NCBI GenBank assembly: GCA_039680225.1
Contig: JBDKTK010000037.1
Location: 1 to 6,472, forward strand
Direction of reading: 5' to 3'
Source of the DNA: JBDKTK01 sp039680225
GTDB lineage: Bacteria; Desulfobacterota; Syntrophia; Syntrophales; UBA4778
DNA length: 6,472 nt
Shown in pieces: positions 1 through 5,752 of this stretch (positions are counted from its first letter, which is position 1; the number at the start of each line of letters is the position of its first letter). Position numbers and translations under genes: made by a program. The notes under the pieces were generated by a model. It was not told the origin of the DNA. It did no database searches and saw nothing but the letters and a program-made list of their open reading frames with translations.

Positions 1-32
1 GGCCGTTATCCGGTGAAATTAACGTTTTCGGA

Positions 33-464
33 TCACATGGCGTAGACTTTATCCCCGGGCAGCACGGTGAAACCGCTTTCCTGCAGGACGCTGATCGCCG
101 CGTCAATGGGGTTGAAGCGGAAGATGATGATCGCGTTCTGGCCGCTGCGCTCCACGTACGCGTACATGTATTCCACGTTGATCCCCTTGTTGGAGAGGGC
201 CTTCATGATGCTGTGCAGCCCGCCGGGCCTGTCCGGGACTTCCACGGCCACCACCTCGGTGCGCTTGACTGTATATCCCTTCTCCTTGAGGATCCGGCGC
301 GCCGTCTCCACGTCGTTGACGATCAGGCGCAGGATGCCGAAATCCGACGTATCCGCCAGGGAGAGGGCCCTGATGTTGATGCCGGCTTCGCTGATCACCT
401 GCGTCACTCCCTCAAGGGCGCCAGGCCTGTTTTCCAGAAAAATCGATATCTGCTCTACTTTCAT
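33..464 (-). CDS. Tandem ACT-domain protein, partner of PaaK
   Basis: The 143-residue protein is two ACT domains and nothing else. The first spans about residues 4-68, with ENRPGALEGV at 11-20 and the loop EAGINIRAL at 26-34. The second spans about 72-139, with PDRPGGLHSI at 77-86 and NKGINVEYM at 92-100. The PG turn followed by helix and strand is the usual ACT ligand-binding signature. ACT domains bind amino acids or similar small molecules and usually regulate an enzyme. Stand-alone double-ACT proteins of this kind (COG4747-like) are often encoded beside phenylacetate-CoA ligases in anaerobes. The ATG is preceded by a strong GGAGG five bases upstream and lies 13 bp after the paaK stop, so the two genes are very likely co-transcribed and translated together. 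There is no signal peptide or membrane segment, so it should be cytoplasmic. The ligand is unknown; Phe, phenylacetate or a branched-chain amino acid would be guesses. I am sure of the fold and less sure of the role. Confidence 0.92.
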   Translation of the reverse strand: MKVEQISIFLENRPGALEGVTQVISEAGINIRALSLADTSDFGILRLIVNDVETARRILKEKGYTVKRTEVVAVEVPDRPGGLHSIMKALSNKGINVEYMYAYVERSGQNAIIIFRFNPIDAAISVLQESGFTVLPGDKVYAM

Positions 465-477
465 TTTCCCCTCCCCT

Positions 478-1779
478 CTAAATAGTCCGTTTGTCTATGA
501 CCCTCTGGGCCTTGCCTTCAAAGCGCTGGAGCGTCTTGGGCTCGCACAGCTTCACGCCTGCCGTCACCCCCAGGTAATCTTTCACGTCCTTCTTGATCCG
601 CTTCTCTATTGTTTGCAGGCCCTTGATCTCGTCGGAGAAGATGTTCTCGCTGACTTCCACCCTGATCTCCAGCGTGTCGAGCGTGCCGACCCGGTCCACG
701 ATGAGCTGGTAGTGGGGCTCGATCCCTTCAATCGCCATCAGGACGCTTTCGATCTGGGAGGGGAAGACGTTCACCCCGCGGATGATCAGCATATCGTCGC
801 TCCTGCCGGAAACGCGCTCCATCCTGACGAAAGTGCGGCCGCAGCGGCAGGGCTCGGTAATTATCCTGGAGATGTCGCGCGTCCTGTAGCGCACGAGCGG
901 GAACGCCTCTTTCGTGATAGTCGTGAAGACGAGTTCCCCTGTCTCCCCGGGGGGCAGGACTTCTCCCGTATCGGGGTTAATTGTCTCGACGATGAAGTTG
1001 TCTTCGAAAATATGCATTCCGTAGCGCCCTTCCGCGCATTCCATGGAGACGCCCGGGCCCATGACTTCCGAGAGGCCGTAGATATTCAGGGCCATCATGT
1101 TGAGCTTGCTCTCGATCTCCTGCTTCATCGTCTCGCTCCAGGGCTCGGCGCCGAGGATCCCCACCCGGAGCTTGAGGCTGCGCATGTCGATCCCCATCTC
1201 CTCTCCGGCTTCGCCAAGCGTGAGCGCATAGGACGGGGTGCAGCAGATGGCCGTAGGCCCGAAGTCCTGGAGGATCTGGATCTGGCGCTTGGTGTTGCCG
1301 CCGGACATCGGGATGACGCTGGCCCCGAGCCTTTCCGCCCCGTAGTGCGCGCCGAGGCCGCCCGTGAAGAGGCCGTAGCCGTATGCGTTATGGATTATAT
1401 CGTTCTTGTTGAGGCCGGCCGCCGCAAAGCACCGCGCCATCAGCTCCGACCATGTCTCGATATCTCTTTTTGTGTATCCCACGACCGTCGACCTGCCGGT
1501 CGTCCCCGAGGAGGCGTGGAGCCTGACGACATTGCTCATGGGGACCGCAAAGAGCCCGAAAGGATAGTTGTCGCGCAGGTCCTGCTTGGTCGTGAAAGGC
1601 AGCCTCTTGAGATCGGCAAGCGACTTTATGTCTTCGGGCCTGACCTTCGCCTCGTCGTAGTTCCTGCGGTAGAATCCAACCGTGTGGTAAACCTTTTGCA
1701 CCACCTGTTGCAGCCTCTTGAGCTGCAGCGATTCCAGGACCTCCCTTGGCAGGGTTTCGAATTCTTCGTTGAAAATCAT
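478..1779 (-). CDS. paaK: Phenylacetate-CoA ligase (AMP-forming)
   Basis: This 433-residue adenylate-forming enzyme is close to the usual PaaK length of about 430-440. Known PaaK enzymes convert phenylacetate, ATP and CoA to phenylacetyl-CoA, AMP and PPi in the cytoplasm. The motifs appear in order: the phosphate loop HASSGTTGRST at 88-98, IYGLSEVMGPG at 233-243, a CRCGR segment at 311-315 after RYRTRD at 297-302, the hinge region GRSDDMLIIRGVNVFP at 325-340, and the C-terminal EGKAQRV at 421-427 with the catalytic-type lysine (K423). All core residues look intact. The ATG has AGGAGG four bases upstream and sits behind a good promoter. The gene is followed by a tandem-ACT gene 13 bp downstream. 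In anaerobes, paralogues of this family act on phenylacetate, indoleacetate or other aryl acids from amino-acid breakdown or aromatic degradation. The exact substrate cannot be read from sequence. No ring-oxidising paa genes are in view, which suggests an anaerobic use. Confidence 0.95.
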   Translation of the reverse strand: MIFNEEFETLPREVLESLQLKRLQQVVQKVYHTVGFYRRNYDEAKVRPEDIKSLADLKRLPFTTKQDLRDNYPFGLFAVPMSNVVRLHASSGTTGRSTVVGYTKRDIETWSELMARCFAAAGLNKNDIIHNAYGYGLFTGGLGAHYGAERLGASVIPMSGGNTKRQIQILQDFGPTAICCTPSYALTLGEAGEEMGIDMRSLKLRVGILGAEPWSETMKQEIESKLNMMALNIYGLSEVMGPGVSMECAEGRYGMHIFEDNFIVETINPDTGEVLPPGETGELVFTTITKEAFPLVRYRTRDISRIITEPCRCGRTFVRMERVSGRSDDMLIIRGVNVFPSQIESVLMAIEGIEPHYQLIVDRVGTLDTLEIRVEVSENIFSDEIKGLQTIEKRIKKDVKDYLGVTAGVKLCEPKTLQRFEGKAQRVIDKRTI

Positions 1780-1811
1780 ATGTCCTCCTCATCGGTTCGT
1801 TGCACCGCGTT

Positions 1812-1840
1812 TATATAAAATGCAGCGGATTTCATGTCAA
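1812..1840 (-). promoter_or_regulatory. Sigma70-type promoter of paaK-ACT
   Basis: On the minus strand there is a perfect -35 box TTGACA (1840-1835), a 17-bp spacer and a -10 box TATATA (1817-1812), matching four of six consensus positions. The predicted start is near 1805, which leaves a leader of about 25 nt ending in AGGAGG before the paaK ATG at 1779. It lies in the only sizeable gap between the biotin carboxylase genes and paaK, so paaK-ACT probably has its own transcription unit. This was read by eye and has no experimental support. Confidence 0.7.
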
Positions 1841-1867
1841 TCCAAATGTTCGTAATTCCATAAAGTC

Positions 1868-1888
1868 TCGCCCGCGGGCGACCCGGGT
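1868..1888. repeat. 14-bp perfect palindrome plus adjoining 8-bp palindrome
   Basis: TCGCCCGCGGGCGA at 1868-1881 is its own reverse complement, and ACCCGGGT at 1881-1888 is a second perfect palindrome sharing one base with it. They lie in the AT-leaning spacer between the stop of BC1 and the paaK promoter. As RNA the first could form a 5-bp stem with a CGCG tetraloop, but only three U residues follow, so it is a poor intrinsic terminator for BC1. Its centre is about 70 bp upstream of the predicted paaK start, a position where an activator could bind. Either role is inference. Confidence 0.5.
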
Positions 1889-1897
1889 AAAAAGATT

Positions 1898-3364
1898 TTA
1901 ATAAATATTCGGGAAGAAAATGGAGGTATGCACCTCGGAGATGAACTCCTCGAGGTGTTTTATTTCAGCTACCGGCGGCAGATACTTGAATACCGAGTGA
2001 TGGGTCGGGATGAATTCCGTGTTGAAATTCTCCTCCCGGAAATCATGGTTGGCGCAAATGGCCCTGTAGAACGGGATTGTCGTCTTCGGGCCGGATATGA
2101 GGAAGAGGCTCAGGGCCCTCTCCAGCCTCTGGACTGTCTGCTGCCAGTTGTATCCCCTCACGGTCATCTTGACGAGCAGCGAGTCGTATTCCGTGGGGAC
2201 CCTGTAACCCTGGTAGGCTATGCCGTCCAGCCTGATCCCGGGACCTCCGGGCTGCATGTACAGGCTGACAACCTTTCCGCCGTCCGGCATGAAGTTGTTC
2301 AGCGGGTCTTCGGCATTGATCCTGACCTGGATGGCCTTGCCGGGGAACCGGATCCGCGAGGGCGGGATTTGAATCCTGTTGCCCTCGGCGATCCTGATCT
2401 GCTCGCGGATGAGGTCGATATTGACCAGTTCCTCGGTGACAGTGTGCTCCACCTGCAGCCTGGTGTTCATCTCCATGAACCAGAACTCGTTTGTTTGCGA
2501 ATCGACGAGGAATTCCACGGTGCCGGCGTTGACATAGCCGACTTCCTTCGCAGCCCGGACCGCTGTCCGGCAGATGGCCTCGGTAACATCGGGCGGCAGC
2601 TTTGCGGGCGCGATTTCCAGGAGCTTCTGGTGCCTGCGCTGGATCGAGCAATCGCGGGTGCCCAGATGAATGACATTGCCGTAGCTGTCGCCCAGCACCT
2701 GCACTTCGATGTGGCGCGGGGCAACTATGCATCTCTCCATGAAGATCGCTTCGTTCTTGAATGCCTTGCGGACCTCCGACCTGGCCCGGCGCAATTGCGT
2801 GAAGAGTTCTTCCTCGGAATTGACCCTCCTGATGCCCCTGCCGCCCCCGCCTCCCGAAGACTTGATCATTACGGGATAGCCGTACCTGTGGCAGAAGGCC
2901 ATGGCCTCGCTGTACCCCCTGTCGCCGGCGGAAATGTCATAAGTCCCGGGGATGAAGGGAATGTCGGCCCGGCGCACAGCTTCGCGTGCAATCACCTTGT
3001 TCCCCAGTATTTTGATCACTCGGGATGGAGGCCCGATGAAAGTGATCCGCGCCCGCTCGCAAGCCTCGGCAAAGTCCGGGTCTTCGGAAAGGAAGCCGTA
3101 CCCGGGGTGGATGGCGTCGGCGCCCGTCTTTTTGGCCGCCCAGATTATCTTCTCGATGTCCAGGTAATCCTTCCGGGGGCCGTCGCCGATCAATAGTGTC
3201 TCGTCGGCAAAGCGCATATAATAAGCCTCGCAGTCCGGCTGTTCATAGACTATAACGGACTCGATCCCCATTTCCCGGGCAGTCCGGAGGATCCGCATGG
3301 CTATCTCGCCGCGGTTGGCAATGAGCAGTTTCTTTATTCTTCTCTTTGTAGATTTAAGCGACAT
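1898..3364 (-). CDS. accC: Biotin carboxylase subunit (AccC/PycA-like), intact active site
   Basis: Biotin carboxylase makes carboxybiotin on a biotin carrier protein from bicarbonate and ATP, the first half-reaction of acetyl-, propionyl- or pyruvate-type carboxylases. The 488 residues contain the N-terminal domain (IANRGEIA at 15-22, AIHPGYGFLSE at 84-94), the ATP-grasp lid (glycine-rich SSGGGGGRG at 169-177) and the C-terminal domain (RINAEDP at 348-354). Counterparts of the E. coli AccC active-site residues are all present: K123, K168, H218, E220, C239, K247, E284, E298, N300, R302, Q304, E306 and R378. There is no biotinyl (AMKM-type) domain, so the protein needs a separate carrier protein and carboxyltransferase, neither in this window. 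About 30 extra C-terminal residues, aromatic-rich and ending FFPNIY, exceed E. coli AccC (449 residues). The Shine-Dalgarno is weak, with only AGG touching the ATG, and the gene starts 20 bp after BC2, so translational coupling is likely. Which acyl-CoA or ketoacid it serves is unknown. Confidence 0.93.
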   Translation of the reverse strand: MSLKSTKRRIKKLLIANRGEIAMRILRTAREMGIESVIVYEQPDCEAYYMRFADETLLIGDGPRKDYLDIEKIIWAAKKTGADAIHPGYGFLSEDPDFAEACERARITFIGPPSRVIKILGNKVIAREAVRRADIPFIPGTYDISAGDRGYSEAMAFCHRYGYPVMIKSSGGGGGRGIRRVNSEEELFTQLRRARSEVRKAFKNEAIFMERCIVAPRHIEVQVLGDSYGNVIHLGTRDCSIQRRHQKLLEIAPAKLPPDVTEAICRTAVRAAKEVGYVNAGTVEFLVDSQTNEFWFMEMNTRLQVEHTVTEELVNIDLIREQIRIAEGNRIQIPPSRIRFPGKAIQVRINAEDPLNNFMPDGGKVVSLYMQPGGPGIRLDGIAYQGYRVPTEYDSLLVKMTVRGYNWQQTVQRLERALSLFLISGPKTTIPFYRAICANHDFREENFNTEFIPTHHSVFKYLPPVAEIKHLEEFISEVHTSIFFPNIY

Positions 3365-3384
3365 CCTGGAACCGATCTCTATAA

Positions 3385-4854
3385 TTACAGCCAGCTGTGC
3401 GGAAAGAACTCGGCCGTGTACATGTCCATAAAAAAGGATTCCAGCTTGAGAATCCTGCTGCCCGGGTCCGGGTACTTGAATGATCCGCCGAACTTGTGAA
3501 TGTATCGCGTGTCCACATCCCCCTTCCTGAAATCGGGGTCGTCGCAGATGGCCCGGTAAAACGGGATGGTCGTCTGCGGACCGACTATCAGGAACGAATC
3601 GAGGGCGCTCTCCAGCCGGCCGACCGCCTGCTCCCAGTCGTAACCCCTGACGGTCATCTTCACCAGCAGGGGGTCGTACTGGGGAGGGATTTTGTATCCC
3701 TGGTAAAGGATGCCGTCCATTCGTATGCCGGGCCCGCCCGGAGGCATGTACAGTTCGACTGTCTTGCCGCCTTCGGGCAGAAATTTGTTAAGGGGGTCCT
3801 CTGCATTAATCCTTACCTGGATCGCATTGCCGAGAAGAGCCACCCGTTCCTGGGGGATTTCCAGCGGTTCGCCCTGGGCGATGCTGATCTGCTCGCGGAC
3901 TATGTCAATATTGGTCAGTTCTTCGGTTACCGTATGTTCCACCTCGAGGCGGCGGTTCATGGCAATGAACCAATACTCGCCGGTATTGGCGTTGACCAGG
4001 AATTCGACAGTCCCGGCATTCACATATCCTGTATGCCTGACGGCCTTGACGGCATCCGCGTAAAGGGATTCGAGGATCTTTTCCGGGATGTTAGCGGGGG
4101 CCGTGACGAGCAGGGTCTGGTGCCTCCTCTGGACCGAGGCGTCGCGCGACCCCAGGTGGATCACGTTTCCGTAGTGATCGGCAAGGACCTGGATCTCCAC
4201 GTGCTTGACCGTTTCCATGTACTTTTCGAGATATATGCCGTCTTTCCAGGACTTCCACGGCTTTGACCAGATGCGGTTCATGTAGTTCAGAAGCACGGAC
4301 CCGCTGGGGGCCCTCCTGACGCCCCTGCCCCCGCCGCCCGTGGCGGACTTGACCATAACGGGGTAATCATGTTTTTTGCCGAATTCCAGGGCCTCGCGCA
4401 TCCCTTCCTTCCCCTGCCGGAGCAGGCCGGTCCCCGGGATTACGGGGATGCCAAGGCTTTGCATGATTTCCCTGATGGAGACCTTGTTGCCCATTGTCCT
4501 GAGGACTTTTGAGGGCGGACCGATAAAGATGATGCCCGCATCCTCGCAGGCTGCCGCGAAGTCCGCGTTTTCAGAAAGGAAGCCGTAACCGGGGTGGATG
4601 GCGTCGGCGCCCGTCTTTTTGGCGGCCATGATCATCTTGTCTATGTTGAGATAATCCTTGATCGGCCCTTCGCCGATCATTATTGCTTCCTGGGCAAACC
4701 GGATGAAGTAGGCGTCGCTGTCGGGCTTCTCATAGGCCACGACCGCCTGGAGCCCCATATCCTTGATGGCCCTGATTATCCGCAGGGCGACCTCGCCCCG
4801 GTTGGCAACCATGACCTTCTTTATTTTCCTGTGTTTCGGCGCCTGGGCCGGCAT
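3385..4854 (-). CDS. Biotin carboxylase paralogue with degenerate active site
   Basis: This is a full-length homologue of the next gene, BC1. In one ungapped 100-residue N-terminal stretch I counted 64 identities. I chose the ATG at 4854 (489 residues): AAAGG lies seven bases upstream and the N-terminus then matches BC1. A GTG at 4872, with its own AAAGG six bases upstream, would add six residues. The fold motifs are present: VANRGEVA, AIHPGYGFLSE, SATGGGGRG and RINAEDP. Several catalytic positions are changed. Relative to E. coli AccC, C230 is A239, K238 is T247, E241 is V250, the metal ligand E288 is A298, T291 is R301 and Q294 is E304. K124, K169, H218, E220, E284, N300, R302, E306 and R378 are kept. 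The lid segment around 195-205 is also divergent and tryptophan-rich. The frame is open throughout, so this is not a decayed gene. Biotin carboxylases form dimers, so a non-catalytic or regulatory partner of BC1 is plausible. Normal biotin carboxylation looks unlikely but is not excluded. Confidence 0.88.
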   Translation of the reverse strand: MPAQAPKHRKIKKVMVANRGEVALRIIRAIKDMGLQAVVAYEKPDSDAYFIRFAQEAIMIGEGPIKDYLNIDKMIMAAKKTGADAIHPGYGFLSENADFAAACEDAGIIFIGPPSKVLRTMGNKVSIREIMQSLGIPVIPGTGLLRQGKEGMREALEFGKKHDYPVMVKSATGGGGRGVRRAPSGSVLLNYMNRIWSKPWKSWKDGIYLEKYMETVKHVEIQVLADHYGNVIHLGSRDASVQRRHQTLLVTAPANIPEKILESLYADAVKAVRHTGYVNAGTVEFLVNANTGEYWFIAMNRRLEVEHTVTEELTNIDIVREQISIAQGEPLEIPQERVALLGNAIQVRINAEDPLNKFLPEGGKTVELYMPPGGPGIRMDGILYQGYKIPPQYDPLLVKMTVRGYDWEQAVGRLESALDSFLIVGPQTTIPFYRAICDDPDFRKGDVDTRYIHKFGGSFKYPDPGSRILKLESFFMDMYTAEFFPHSWL

Positions 4855-4878
4855 TTTCAAGCCTTTCTCCACGACAGA

Positions 4879-4927
4879 CCTTTAAAGCGAAATGGCTGTA
4901 TATCACGGAATTGCATTGCTTTAAAGG
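4879..4927. repeat. Perfect 10-bp inverted repeat in the leader of BC2
   Basis: CCTTTAAAGC at 4879-4888 and GCTTTAAAGG at 4918-4927 are exact reverse complements separated by 29 bases. Each also holds the 8-bp palindrome CTTTAAAG. In the BC2 transcript the arms would read CCTTTAAAGC, loop, GCTTTAAAGG. The second arm carries the AAAGG that would serve the GTG start at 4872, and the first arm overlaps the expected transcription start. It could be a pair of operator half-sites for a dimeric regulator or a leader hairpin masking that ribosome site. The repeat is visible in the sequence; the function is inference. Confidence 0.55.
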
Positions 4928-4928
4928 G

Positions 4929-4958
4929 ATTACAAACCATATTGACTGAACAATTCAA
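4929..4958 (-). promoter_or_regulatory. Candidate promoter of the biotin carboxylase pair
   Basis: On the minus strand TTGAAT (4958-4953) is followed after 18 bp by TGTAAT (4934-4929). These match four of six -35 and five of six -10 consensus positions. The predicted start is near 4922, inside the first arm of the inverted repeat, giving a leader of about 50-70 nt. The surrounding 4881-5040 is clearly AT-rich compared with the genes. No other promoter-like site is obvious before BC1, so BC2 and BC1 would be one transcription unit. Confidence 0.45.
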
Positions 4959-5115
4959 AATTAACATTTTTGTCGAAATCTGAATAAATCCGGTTCTTTT
5001 AAAAAAGATAATGAACTTCAAGCGGTTCAAAAAAGGGATGACCGGCAAAAATCATCATAAGAGGGTATGGAAGGAGCTTCACCAGGGGATGATCATTTGT
5101 CAGCCTGCGCGCTCC

Positions 5116-5127
5116 GCCGGCGCCGGC
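5116..5127. repeat. 12-bp GC palindrome
   Basis: GCCGGCGCCGGC is a perfect palindrome with no unpaired centre. It lies about 57 bp downstream of the ompH-like stop and next to a second hairpin at 5135-5157. It may form part of a transcript-end structure or be a protein site. No T-tract follows it in the direction of transcription. Confidence 0.4.
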
Positions 5128-5134
5128 CCCTTGA

Positions 5135-5157
5135 ATCAGGGCCCAGGCATCCCTGAT
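5135..5157 (-). terminator. Hairpin downstream of ompH-like gene, possible terminator
   Basis: In the transcript direction ATCAGGG and CCCTGAT form a perfect 7-bp stem around a 9-base loop, 26 bases after the TGA stop at 5184. No U-run follows, so it is not a standard intrinsic terminator. It may instead protect the 3' end of the mRNA or work with Rho. Only its position and the stem support the call. Confidence 0.35.
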
Positions 5158-5183
5158 AACACTCAATCAATTGTGAGAATACG

Positions 5184-5717
5184 TCATTTGGACAAGGCGT
5201 CAATCCCTTTTATCACCCGGTCCGTCAGGTCGACGGCCTTCGTCACGTAAAGGACCACTTTCTCGTTTTTCTCCAGGATGACCGTGTATCCGTCGTCAGC
5301 GCCAATCTGCTGGATTACCTTATTAAGGTTCCTGGAGATGTTTGTTTCCAACTCCTCGCGTTTTTGTTTAACGTCAACCTGGATTTCATCGGCCCACCGC
5401 TGGTATTCCCGCAGCTTTTGCTGATACTCCCTTTCCCTGGCGGACTTGGCTGAGTCGGTGAGGACGGTGGCCTGCCGCTCGATGGACTCCTTCAGGTTCT
5501 GCAGTTCGTTTTGCCTGTCCGTGATCTGGTTCTGCAGCTTGTCGATTTCCGCGGCAATCGTGCTCTTTGCCTGTTTCCCCGCCTTGCATTCATTCATGGC
5601 CTTGCGGGCATCCACGTACCCGAATTTCAAATCCTCGGCGCCGAGCCCGCTTGCCGCCGACAGTGCGGCGAAAATAAAGCAGGCCAAAACAGCGATAATC
5701 CTTCTGAACGTCCTCAT
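5184..5717 (-). CDS. OmpH/Skp-family periplasmic chaperone-like protein
   Basis: Skp/OmpH proteins are periplasmic trimers that hold unfolded outer-membrane proteins in a coiled-coil cavity. This 177-residue protein has a Sec signal peptide: basic MRTFRR, a hydrophobic stretch to about residue 22, and a likely cleavage after GLGA near residue 27. The mature start FGYVDARKAMNECKAGKQAK at 32-51 matches the family's opening strand and helix. A long charged heptad-like coiled coil runs from about 50 to 135, followed by a closing segment (YTVILEKNEKVVLYV at 144-158) typical of the family's beta core. The ATG is supported by GGAGG five bases upstream. The gene stands alone, with its own apparent promoter, between a VWA gene and the biotin carboxylases, rather than in the common bamA-skp-lpxD cluster. 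It may therefore be an extra copy with a specialised client. The family call is firm; the client is unknown. Confidence 0.9.
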   Translation of the reverse strand: MRTFRRIIAVLACFIFAALSAASGLGAEDLKFGYVDARKAMNECKAGKQAKSTIAAEIDKLQNQITDRQNELQNLKESIERQATVLTDSAKSAREREYQQKLREYQRWADEIQVDVKQKREELETNISRNLNKVIQQIGADDGYTVILEKNEKVVLYVTKAVDLTDRVIKGIDALSK

Positions 5718-5752
5718 TTTTCCCTCCCCTGATGGTTGATCAACTTGTTACG

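Larger units (their letters stand above)
4959..5183. other. Intergenic spacer between BC2 promoter and the ompH-like gene
   Basis: No convincing gene is present here. The left part (4959-5060) is AT-rich, with several short A or T runs. The right part (5100-5160) is GC-rich and holds palindromes described separately. Short open frames exist on both strands, but they lack family features and good ribosome sites and run into the neighbouring genes. I see no tRNA-like structure or recognisable riboswitch. A small RNA cannot be excluded from sequence alone. Confidence 0.5.

Noticed and set aside
4..28. CGTTA/TAACG inverted repeat followed by TTTT on the plus strand, as a terminator
   Set aside because: The stem is only 5 bp and AT-rich, and it points in the wrong direction for the genes in this window.
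67..1818. A 583-codon open frame on the plus strand
   Set aside because: It lies antisense to the ACT and paaK genes, its translation is low-complexity and resembles no family, and the minus-strand products have complete motifs. It is a by-product of GC-rich codon use.
1928..3196. A 422-codon open frame on the plus strand
   Set aside because: It is antisense to the intact biotin carboxylase BC1 and shows no domain or ribosome site.
3496..4266. A 256-codon open frame on the plus strand
   Set aside because: It is antisense to BC2, and its composition mirrors the shadow frame over BC1, as expected for paralogous genes.
4241..4330. A compensated frameshift explaining the odd lid segment of BC2
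   Set aside because: Reading the other frames through this stretch did not restore a BC-like lid sequence, and the length differs from BC1 by only one residue.
4857..5048. A 63-codon minus-strand frame before BC2
   Set aside because: It starts at a TTG, runs through the AT-rich promoter and leader region, overlaps the BC2 start and has no recognisable features.
5011..5250. A 79-codon plus-strand frame in the spacer
   Set aside because: It overlaps the 3' end of the ompH-like gene on the opposite strand and has no family features. The AGGGG before an internal ATG near 5089 is not enough support.
5670..5690. A lipoprotein signal (VLAC) in the OmpH-like protein
   Set aside because: The cysteine is at residue 12, in the middle of the hydrophobic segment, which continues well past it. 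A Sec cleavage near residue 27 fits better.
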